Shown here: positions 57,690 to 64,000 of the stretch, one piece after another
Layout: each line of letters begins with the position of its first letter
How positions within the stretch are numbered: position 1 is the first letter of the stretch
Notes under the pieces: model-generated
What the model was told of the DNA's origin: nothing
Database searches by the model: none
What the model saw: only the letters and a program-made list of their open reading frames with translations
Assembly (NCBI GenBank): GCA_020848275.1
Contig: JADLAK010000008.1
Coordinates: 1-64,000 of the forward strand
Reading direction: 5' to 3'
Length of the DNA stretch: 64,000 nt
From: Planctomycetota bacterium
GTDB lineage: Bacteria; Planctomycetota; UBA8742; UBA2392
Program-made: the position numbers and the translations under genes

Positions 57690-58910
57690 TTAGTGCGACT
57701 TGTCGTCGCCGTAATCATCGGGGTTGGTGCTGCCACCTAACGGTTTGCCCGGGTCGGCGATGCGAAATTTCTCAACGCGAGGCGCTGACGGCGTTTGCTG
57801 GCGATTGGGCGCCAGTACCGGCGGCCTGCGCCCGGAATCAGGCTTGGCCGGAGGCGGCGGCGGCATGCCCGGCCCCTGCATGGTTGAAAGCTTGTCCCGC
57901 ATCCTCGTCGCGTCGAGGCCGGGATCGGTCTTTCCCTGTTCCACCTTTCCGCGTTCAGCCCTTGCCGGTTCGACCTTCGCCGCCTCAGCATCAGCGGCGG
58001 CCTGCCGCCCACTGGCGTCCCTGTCGACCACCAGGTTGCCATCGCGGTCCACCTTGACCGCCTTGGTTTGGCCCGTCATGGCCGCGCTCTTGGGCGCCGC
58101 CTTCACCAGCGACTTGCCGACCTTCAGCGCGCGGAAGACTTCTTCGCGCGTCTGCTTGTCCGCCGCAAGTTGCGGAGCATAAGGAACAAGCTGATGGAAC
58201 AGCAGGTAATCAGACATGCTCTTGGCGTAATACCAGACCACGTCGCCGCGCGGAATCGTGTGCACCGCGGCCCAGGGCACGGGCACGAACTCGGCGCCGC
58301 TGCCGCGATCAACCATCAACGCGACGATTTCGGGCGGCGAAGACAGATGCGCCGCGCGGTCAAACACCATGCTAAGCAGCCCGCGGCCCGAAACCTTGAT
58401 GGGAGCGGCTGCCAGCGCGGGCATGCCGCCCGGACCGACGACTTTTTCGAATTGCTTAGCGGTGCCAAAGACGAGCAGCGCCGGAAAGAACGTACGCGAC
58501 TTGTACTCGCTGACGCGGCCCATCTCGGCGAGCAGCACGACAATACCCGCCAGCGCAATCAGCCCGCCAACGCCCGCGAAGATCAACCGGATCACGCCGG
58601 CTTCAGGCGCGATGGCGACAAACATTGCGCCCGCGGCCGCAAAGCCGAAAAGCGCGGCGACGACCGCGCCGCCAAGCGCGAACTGCCCGCGGCTTTCCAG
58701 CAGGCGGGGCACGGCAGGCGGGCGGGGCATGGTGCGGTCGGCGGCAAGCACGACGCCGCGATCTTCCGGCCGGAAAAGTTCCGGCAGTTCATTGTCCTTC
58801 GGGAGAATGTAGGGCTCTTCTTTTTTTTGATCGGCAACGGCGCGCGAACGGCCCGACGCGCTGCGCCCGGGCGCTGGTTGTTCCCACGGTGCGAGGTCGT
58901 CGCCGGCCAT
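57690..58910 (-). CDS. Membrane protein with a disordered, charged tail
   Basis: 406 residues from ATG 58910. Residues about 75-130 form two adjacent membrane helices (FALGGAVVAALFGFAAAGAMFVAIA, LIFAGVGGLIALAGIVVLLAEM). A folded region follows, then a 120-residue tail rich in Ala, Lys, Glu and Pro. No enzyme motif. It lies in the same direction as ald and ferredoxin but is separated from them by 119 nt with a repeat. Confidence 0.6.
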   Translation of the reverse strand: MAGDDLAPWEQPAPGRSASGRSRAVADQKKEEPYILPKDNELPELFRPEDRGVVLAADRTMPRPPAVPRLLESRGQFALGGAVVAALFGFAAAGAMFVAIAPEAGVIRLIFAGVGGLIALAGIVVLLAEMGRVSEYKSRTFFPALLVFGTAKQFEKVVGPGGMPALAAAPIKVSGRGLLSMVFDRAAHLSSPPEIVALMVDRGSGAEFVPVPWAAVHTIPRGDVVWYYAKSMSDYLLFHQLVPYAPQLAADKQTREEVFRALKVGKSLVKAAPKSAAMTGQTKAVKVDRDGNLVVDRDASGRQAAADAEAAKVEPARAERGKVEQGKTDPGLDATRMRDKLSTMQGPGMPPPPPAKPDSGRRPPVLAPNRQQTPSAPRVEKFRIADPGKPLGGSTNPDDYGDDKSH

Positions 58911-58961
58911 AACGTGCCTTGAAGGATGAGACCAGATTAGCAATTTAGCGGCGGCCAAACT

Positions 58962-59013
58962 AAAGGGGCCAGGCACAATTTCGGCCAACAACGCCGAATT
59001 CGAGCCAGACCCC
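58962..59013. repeat. GGGGCCAGGCAC / GAGCCAGACCCC repeat
   Basis: AAAGGGGCCAGGCACAATTTC and GAGCCAGACCCC flank an inner palindrome (AATTTCGGC...GCCGAATT). The outer words match the terminator at 187-227. Lies between the ald operon and the gene at 58910. Confidence 0.6.
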
Positions 59014-59029
59014 AACAAATGCACAGAGT

Positions 59030-60145
59030 CTACGCCAACATGCTTTCCACGGGGGCATGCTCGATACCGAAGGCTTCGGCAACTGCGCCGTAGGTCACCT
59101 TGCCGCGCACGATGTTGAGACCGGTGCGGATTTCGAGGTGCACCTTGGCGGCGTCCTTCCAGCCGCGCTTGGCGATCTCGGCGGCAAAACGCGCCGTCGC
59201 GTTGGTCAGGCCAAAGGTGCTGGTGCGGCCGACTGCGCCCGGCATGTTCGCAACGCAATAGTGCAGCACGCCATCGACGATGTACGTGGGATTCTTGTGC
59301 GTCGTGGGCTTGGCGGTTTCAACGCAGCCGCCCTGGTCGATCGCGACGTCCACGATCACCGCGCCCTGCTTCATGTAGGACAGGTCGCCCTTGGTGATCA
59401 ACTTTGGGGCTTTTGCGCCGGGGATGAGGACCGCGCCGACAACCAGGTCGGCCATCTTGATCTGCTCGCGGATGTTGAAGGCGTTGCTGAACAGCGTGGT
59501 TACGTTGTCGGGCAGCACATCGTCGAGGTAACGCAAGCGGTCGAGGCTGGTATCGAGGATCGTTACGTTTGCGCCAATGCCCGCGGCCATTTTCGCCGCG
59601 TTGGCGCCGACGACGCCGCCGCCGATAATCGTTACGTTGCCGGGCTCAACGCCGGGGATGCCGCCCAGCAAAATGCCGCGGCCTTCATTCGGTCGCTCGA
59701 GATACTTCGCGCCTTCCTGGATACTCATGCGGCCGGCGACTTCGCTCATGGGCGTCAGCAGCGGCAGTGTGCGCTTGTTGTCTTCCATGGTCTCGTAGGC
59801 GATGCAGATCGCGCCGGTCTTGATCATGGCGTCGGTCAGCTCGCGTGAGGCGGCAAAGTGGAAGTAGGTGTAGATGATCTGGTCTTTGCGGATCAGGCCG
59901 TATTCGGGCGGAAGCGGCTCCTTGACCTTCACGATCATGTCGGAGCGCTCGTAGATTTCCTTGGCTGTCGCCACCAGCTTGGCGCCGCTTTTTTCGTATT
60001 CGTCGTCCGTCATGCCTGAGCCAAGGCCCGCGCCGACTTCAACCAGCACGGTATGGCCCAGCTTGGCGAGTGTGTAAACGCCGGCGGGCACCATGCCCAC
60101 GCGGTATTCACTGTCTTTGATTTCACGGGGTACGCCGATGATCAT
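59030..60145 (-). CDS. ald: Alanine dehydrogenase
   Basis: Reversible L-alanine to pyruvate + NH3 with NAD. 371 residues. N-terminal MIIGVPREIKDSEYRVGMVPAG (catalytic Arg/Lys region), KVKEPLPPEYGLIRKDQIIYTYFHFAA, then the NAD motif VTIIGGGVVGANAAKMAAGIGANVTILD. Family-typical length. Overlaps the ferredoxin stop by 4 nt, an unusual pairing of Ald with a [2Fe-2S] ferredoxin. Confidence 0.93.
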   Translation of the reverse strand: MIIGVPREIKDSEYRVGMVPAGVYTLAKLGHTVLVEVGAGLGSGMTDDEYEKSGAKLVATAKEIYERSDMIVKVKEPLPPEYGLIRKDQIIYTYFHFAASRELTDAMIKTGAICIAYETMEDNKRTLPLLTPMSEVAGRMSIQEGAKYLERPNEGRGILLGGIPGVEPGNVTIIGGGVVGANAAKMAAGIGANVTILDTSLDRLRYLDDVLPDNVTTLFSNAFNIREQIKMADLVVGAVLIPGAKAPKLITKGDLSYMKQGAVIVDVAIDQGGCVETAKPTTHKNPTYIVDGVLHYCVANMPGAVGRTSTFGLTNATARFAAEIAKRGWKDAAKVHLEIRTGLNIVRGKVTYGAVAEAFGIEHAPVESMLA

Positions 60146-60492
60146 TGCTTGCTTTCGGTCCTTGTCGCGGTTTCCTTCTCGTCCGCGAGGTATTCGGCCT
60201 CGCAGTTGACGGTGACGTCGCCGCAGATTTCAGCCTGGCAGGCCAGGCGGGTGTTGGGACTGCTTTCGAACAGCTTTCTTTTCTCGATCTCGGAGCGGTC
60301 TGTTAAACCGGCCGGGTTAGAGGTCACGCGCACAAGGCAGGTTCCGCACAGGCCGTGTCCGTGGCAATTGAAGAGCTTGTTGAACAGGCCGTGGTAGAGC
60401 TTGGCCTTGTGCTTCAGCATCGCCTCGCGCAGGTTCGCGCCGGGCTCGGCCTTGAAGGTCAGGTCCTGGTCTTCAACGGTTACTTTGGGCAC
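60142..60492 (-). CDS. [2Fe-2S] ferredoxin
   Basis: 116 residues from a GTG at 60492 (GAGG 8 nt upstream). Cluster ligands Cys43, Cys49 and Cys52 in FNCHGHGLCGTCLV, and Cys85 in RLACQAE (Cys90 near). The Cys-x5-Cys-x2-Cys spacing is of the ISC/adrenodoxin type. It probably donates electrons to a partner enzyme; the link to alanine dehydrogenase is positional only. Confidence 0.85.
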   Translation of the reverse strand: MPKVTVEDQDLTFKAEPGANLREAMLKHKAKLYHGLFNKLFNCHGHGLCGTCLVRVTSNPAGLTDRSEIEKRKLFESSPNTRLACQAEICGDVTVNCEAEYLADEKETATRTESKQ

Positions 60493-60564
60493 GTGCGAGT
60501 CCTCGTGATGCGGCGCGGTTATAACGCGGGTACCCGGCCCCGCAAATAGGCAGGGATGGGTTGC

Positions 60565-60657
60565 GAGAGATGGAGAAATGGAGAGTTGGAGTGATGGCAA
60601 AAGAGGCAACGACCGCTGCCCGTACCAACGCTCCATCTCTCTATCGCTCCAGCGCTC
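60565..60657. repeat. Stuttering GGAGAAATGGAGAG / CTCCATCTCTC hairpin
   Basis: The arm GAGAGATGGAGAAATGGAGA (60565-60584) pairs with the arm TCCATCTCTCTATCGCTCC (60632-60650), around a 40-nt GC-rich loop. It sits between the ferredoxin and a small membrane-anchored gene. Confidence 0.7.
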
Positions 60658-60675
60658 GCTTTGGCGGTCGAACGC

Positions 60676-60981
60676 TTATTTGGCTTCGTAGTAGTAGACC
60701 TCGGGATGTTCGGTGTTGATCCACCAGATATCCTTGCCGTCGGTCAGGTTGAGCCACGTGCCGGACACGCCAAGGACCTTGCCGCCAAGGGCGCTGGCGG
60801 CCGAAGAGCTGACGCCGGCCCCGATCGACGCGTCCTTTTTGAAGATAGGCGGCAGGCTGCTCCCGCTGTCGGCGCGCACGGTCACGGGATTTTGCAAGGC
60901 GTGCATGGCGGCAAAAGTCAGCATTGATGCCACGACGGCGACGACGGCGAGCTTCGCGTACTCGTGAAGGAACGACTTCAT
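60676..60981 (-). CDS. Membrane-anchored hypothetical protein
   Basis: 101 residues: an N-terminal membrane helix (AKLAVVAVVASMLTFAAMHAL) and a soluble part (SAASALGGKVLGVSGTWLNLTDGKDIWWINTEHPEVYYYEAK). No family recognised. The upstream boundary is the TIR element at 60995. Confidence 0.6.
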   Translation of the reverse strand: MKSFLHEYAKLAVVAVVASMLTFAAMHALQNPVTVRADSGSSLPPIFKKDASIGAGVSSSAASALGGKVLGVSGTWLNLTDGKDIWWINTEHPEVYYYEAK

Positions 60982-60994
60982 GGTTGTCTCCTAT

Positions 60995-61156
60995 GACGCA
61001 GATTCAAAACCCTCTCGCGGGCTCTTTTCGGCGGCGAGCGTAGCATCTCGGCGTCGCGCTCCCTGCGCCGTATCAACGGATACGGCTCAGTCGCGCTTCT
61101 TGATCTGCTCGCTCGGCGCTCGAAAATTGCCTCGCTCAGGGTTCTGAAACAGCGTC
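60995..61156. mobile_element. TIR element, copy B (162 bp, non-coding)
   Basis: Begins GACGCAGATTCAAAACCCT and ends AGGGTTCTGAAACAGCGTC. Highly similar over its length to 48575-48738, same orientation, with scattered base changes. Copies A and B share the TIRs and the interior CTTGATCTGCTCGCTCGGCG. Confidence 0.75.
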
Positions 61157-61252
61157 TAAAGCGCCGCGATTGCGGCGACCATTGGTTTTTCGCGCCAAAC
61201 CCGATCAGAGTCAAGCAAAACGGGCTGCCCCCCTTTCACCTTTGACGGTACG

Positions 61253-61945
61253 ATGTTGCTCGTGTGCAAAAAGAACGCCCATCGAATCTGCACTGAACTT
61301 GGTGAAGACCCGACCAAATGGAGCAGGCATTGTCCTCTCCCGCAGCCAAATTGGTTCCGCGAGGAAGTCGACCGCTTCGCCTATGCCGCTCGCGCTGCGG
61401 CGGCCCGGAACATTTCCGATGCGAGAACGATTCTTCGTGGCATCCGCGATGCGGAATTGCGCCACTGGTACATCGTGCATGGACAGAACTCCGGCCGGTC
61501 GAGGGTTGGCTACTCCGCCAAACCCCGACCTGTTGCCGCACTAACCGATCCGCTGAGATCACCCAAGCGCCATGAAGCCACTGTATTGGCCCGCGACGGG
61601 TACAAGTGCAGATACTGCGGCGTAAGGGTAATCCCGACCTCGGTTCTCCGAGCGTTTCGACACGCGGTCGGCAATGAGTCGTTTCCAATGGGAGCGGGCA
61701 ACGCGAATAAACATGGCGTGATGCTGGCGTTTTGCTCGGTGGTTGACCATGTCGTTGATTGGAGCAGTGGTGGCCGCACCTACCCATCAAACCTGGTGAC
61801 GGCCTGTTGGTCCTGCAATTACGGAAAATTCTGCTACTCGCTCGAACAATTGGGGATTGATGATCCTCGCGATCGACCTCCGTCGCCATCGCCGGATTGG
61901 GATGGCCTTACGTCCCTTGAACAGCAGCTACTCGCCCAAGCGTAG
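61253..61945 (+). CDS. HNH endonuclease-like protein
   Basis: 230 residues. A zinc-knuckle CRYCGV near residue 110, and the HNH core FCSVVDHVVDWSSGGRTYPSNLVTACWSCNYGK, with His, Asn and paired cysteines. The N-terminal ~90 residues are a specific domain of unknown role. No restriction or intron partner is visible. Directly after it comes a mirrored repeat block. Confidence 0.78.
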   Translation: MLLVCKKNAHRICTELGEDPTKWSRHCPLPQPNWFREEVDRFAYAARAAAARNISDARTILRGIRDAELRHWYIVHGQNSGRSRVGYSAKPRPVAALTDPLRSPKRHEATVLARDGYKCRYCGVRVIPTSVLRAFRHAVGNESFPMGAGNANKHGVMLAFCSVVDHVVDWSSGGRTYPSNLVTACWSCNYGKFCYSLEQLGIDDPRDRPPSPSPDWDGLTSLEQQLLAQA

Positions 61946-61955
61946 GGTGACGATC

Positions 61956-62205
61956 GCCCTTTCAGGGCTCTGAATTCATGAACGGGGTTCCAGGGGTTCG
62001 TCCGCCTGCGGCGGACGTCACCCCTGGCTATGAAATTTCGGCCCCTTCGGGGCCGAAGCACGGTCAGCGTTGCAAGTCTGAAGCGTCGTCTTGTTTGGGG
62101 TGTTGAGGTGCGCCCCGAAGGGGCGATTCATCCATAGCCAGGGGTGCGCATGCGAAGCATGCAAACCCCTGGACCCTACGCCGAAATTCCAAGCCCTGAA
62201 AGGGC
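61956..62205. repeat. Mirrored pair of three-part palindromic elements
   Basis: Left unit: GCCCTTTCAGGGC, CCAGGGGT...ACCCCTGG, GGCCCCTTCGGGGCC (61956-62054). Right unit, reversed: CGCCCCGAAGGGGCG, CCAGGGGTGC...ACCCCTGG, GCCCTGAAAGGGC (62111-62205). The two together form a long inverted repeat. It separates the HNH gene from fliD. The 346-nt gap holds only this and the fliD promoter. Confidence 0.7.
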
Positions 62206-62227
62206 GACCGTAAGCCCCCGTTCCCTC

Positions 62228-62255
62228 TCAAGTCCGGGCGGCAATCTGCCGATGT
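62228..62255 (+). promoter_or_regulatory. Sigma-28-like promoter of fliD
   Basis: TCAAGTCC and GCCGATGT, 20 nt apart start to start, match the flagellar sigma-28 consensus (TAAAGTTT-N11-GCCGATAA) at most positions, with a 12-nt rather than 11-nt spacer. The fliD ATG is about 37 nt downstream. Fits the late-class timing of filament cap genes. Confidence 0.55.
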
Positions 62256-62291
62256 ATCTGATACAGGAAACTCTCCACCCGGAACGCGCTC

Positions 62292-64000
62292 ATGAGCGGC
62301 GGACTTGGCATTGATGGTCTGGTCTCTGGCCTCGACACGTCGGGGATTATCGACGCGTTGCTCGCGCTCAAGGCGCGGCCGCTGGATCGTCTCGCGGCGA
62401 AAATCGACGAAGTGGGCGTGCGCAAAGCGGCGCTGCTGGACATCAGCAGCCGCCTTAAGGTGTTGCAGGACGCCGCCAAGAAACTCTCGCTGCCCGGCGG
62501 GTTCAATCGTGTCAACGCCGTCAGTAGCAACGAGGCGATCCTGCGCGCCACGGGCGTCGCGTCGGCGCAGACCGGCAGCTACGCCTTTGTCGCGCGGCGC
62601 ATGGCCACAAGTTCGCAATTCGTGTCTACGGGCTTTGCCGACGTCAGCACCGCGCCCGTCACGGGCACCCCCGGCACGTTGACGATCGAGGTCGGCGACG
62701 CGCAATTGCGGCGGGAAGTCGAGTTGGCCTCGCTGCGCGCGGGCCAGGGGTTTGATCGCGGCAAGTTGCGCATCACCGATGATGGCGGCCGCACGGCGAT
62801 CATCGACCTTTCCAACGCAATCACGCTCGACGAGGTGGTCGAGGCCATCAACAACAACGGCGTTGCGCAGGTCAGCGCGGGCATCGACGAAAACCTTGGC
62901 AGCGGCACATTCGGCGACGCGCTGGTGATACGCAATCTCTCTGGCATCGGCAATTTGACCGTCGCCGATGTCGGCACCGACGCCACGGCAACCAGCCTCG
63001 GCATCGCGGGCACGACCGCCACGGGCGAACTAACGGGCGCGAGCATCAATTTCGTCGGCACCGCGACGAGTCTCGCGAGCCTTAACGACAGTCGCGGCGT
63101 CAACGGCGGCGGCGACCCGCAGACATTGTTCTTCGGCGGCAGCATCGCGTTCAGCGTCAATCTCACGGGCGCGCAAACGCTCGGCGACGTTATCGATCGC
63201 ATCAACACCGCGGGCGGCGGGACAGTGACGGCAGCGCTCAGCACGGACCGCAAGGGGATATTGCTGACGGATACCGGCGCGCCGGCCGCCCTGACCGTCA
63301 CCAGCAGCGGCGGGACGACGACCGCCGCCGATCTGGGCCTGACCGCGGATGTTCTGCGCGATGACGGTGGGGGAGTTTTCAGCGGTCGCAATTTAATAGC
63401 GAGCCTCGGAAGTCTTCTCTCACAAAGCCTGCGCGGCCAGGGCAGTGGCCTCGGCGGCGACATGACAACTCCCAGCCAGTTCACGCTGACCGACCGCGCA
63501 GGCGGCCTGACGGCTGTGACCCTGACAGGCCGCGAGGACCTCGCGAACATCCTTGCGCAGATCAATGACGGGGCCGCTAACGTCACCGCGACGATCAACG
63601 CCGCGGGTACGGGCATCGAGGTCGTGGACAACTCGTTTGGTGCGGGCACCTTCACGGTCGCCGAAGTCACGGGCGCAAGCGCCGCGGCGCTGGGCATCGT
63701 CGGCGCGCACGCAAGCGGCGCCGTCAACGGCCGCAACCTGAACCTGAATTACCTTCATCGCCAGACGGCGCTGAGCACGCTGAATAACGGCCAGGGCGTG
63801 ATCGCCGGCGCCATTCGCGTGCGGCTCAGCAACGGCATCGCCAGCGACGTGAACACCTCTGGCGCCAAGACCGTCGGCGAACTGATGGCGCGCCTCGACG
63901 CGGTGGCAGGTCTTGACGTGTCAATCAACGACACCGGGGATGGTTTACTGTTGTCCGACACTACGGGCGGCTCTGGGCAGCTCGATATTAAAGACATCGG
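62292..64000 (+). CDS. fliD: Flagellar hook-associated protein 2 (filament cap), 5' part
   Basis: Runs off the window after about 569 codons. N terminus MSGGLGIDGLVSGLDTSGII, then LLALKARPLDRLAAKIDEVG is the FliD_N domain. Central repeats of the flagellin-IN type (TLDEVVEAINNNGVAQVSAGIDEN; TLGDVIDRINTAGGGTVTAALS) follow several times. FliD caps the filament and folds flagellin. Longer than E. coli FliD because of repeated inner units, as in some other lineages. Confidence 0.88.
   Translation, partial: MSGGLGIDGLVSGLDTSGIIDALLALKARPLDRLAAKIDEVGVRKAALLDISSRLKVLQDAAKKLSLPGGFNRVNAVSSNEAILRATGVASAQTGSYAFVARRMATSSQFVSTGFADVSTAPVTGTPGTLTIEVGDAQLRREVELASLRAGQGFDRGKLRITDDGGRTAIIDLSNAITLDEVVEAINNNGVAQVSAGIDENLGSGTFGDALVIRNLSGIGNLTVADVGTDATATSLGIAGTTATGELTGASINFVGTATSLASLNDSRGVNGGGDPQTLFFGGSIAFSVNLTGAQTLGDVIDRINTAGGGTVTAALSTDRKGILLTDTGAPAALTVTSSGGTTTAADLGLTADVLRDDGGGVFSGRNLIASLGSLLSQSLRGQGSGLGGDMTTPSQFTLTDRAGGLTAVTLTGREDLANILAQINDGAANVTATINAAGTGIEVVDNSFGAGTFTVAEVTGASAAALGIVGAHASGAVNGRNLNLNYLHRQTALSTLNNGQGVIAGAIRVRLSNGIASDVNTSGAKTVGELMARLDAVAGLDVSINDTGDGLLLSDTTGGSGQLDIKDI

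Overview
The window looks like chromosomal DNA of a GC-rich, flagellated, hopanoid-making Gram-negative bacterium. A planctomycete or other PVC-related lineage is my best guess. It rests on gene content (OleABCD olefin genes beside a FabF/ACP/CrtI-like cluster, large secreted repeat proteins, a DUF6677-like protein, squalene-hopene cyclase) and on the density of palindromic repeats. I ran no search, so the taxonomy is inference.

Layout. 1-185: 3' end of nuoC. 268-8019 (minus): a long extracellular repeat protein with a C-terminal sorting-like tail, then two tandem paralogous membrane-anchored proteins with carboxypeptidase-regulatory-like domains and a terminal PDZ domain. 8639-22161 (plus): the main block. 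oleA-oleB-oleC-oleD are overlapping or adjacent, followed by a GbsR-type regulator, a KAS II, an acyl carrier protein, two CrtI-like FAD desaturase/oxidoreductase genes, a FabZ-like dehydratase and a FabI-like enoyl reductase. A toxin-antitoxin pair and a lower-GC lipoprotein gene interrupt it between the two crtI-like genes. 22242-30493: housekeeping and small genes (OsmC, HAD phosphatase, SirB1-like, XRE regulator, fmt, terC, trxB, methyltransferase, lipoprotein, membrane proteins). 30551-37925: a protein with two cyclic-nucleotide-binding domains followed by fliO-fliP-fliQ-fliR-flhB-flhA, the flagellar export gate. 38039-46458: pilin-like Pro-rich protein, coaX, a large FG-GAP repeat lipoprotein, nuoE, ferritin-like protein and an S24-type repressor. 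46459-53554: a structured intergenic region, lipoproteins, a TPR protein and squalene-hopene cyclase. 53555-61945: a SUKH-like protein in a repeat-rich pocket, a uracil-DNA-glycosylase-like protein, a eukaryotic-type IMP dehydrogenase, ald-ferredoxin and an HNH endonuclease. 62292-64000: 5' part of fliD behind a sigma-28-like promoter.

How it fits together. The 8.6-22.2 kb block reads as one lipid pathway. Dedicated KAS, ACP, dehydratase, enoyl-reductase and CrtI-like genes could make an unusual acyl chain, which OleA-D could condense head-to-head into a long-chain olefin. The block resembles candidate ladderane clusters in gene complement, but no radical-SAM gene is visible here.

The second theme is repeats. 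The window holds more than twenty hairpin elements, several built from stuttering short tandem arms. At least eight insertions, at about seven sites, lie in frame inside oleB, oleC, oleD, the first crtI-like gene and fabZ. There are also two copies of a roughly 163-bp element with terminal inverted repeats and another 163-bp element with perfect 18-bp inverted ends. A 12-bp palindrome, TTGACGCGTCAA, occurs four times exactly, always coding in the same frame. The toxin-antitoxin pair is bracketed by two copies of the crtI 3' end that differ only at synonymous positions, which suggests a cassette that rebuilt the end of the gene it entered.
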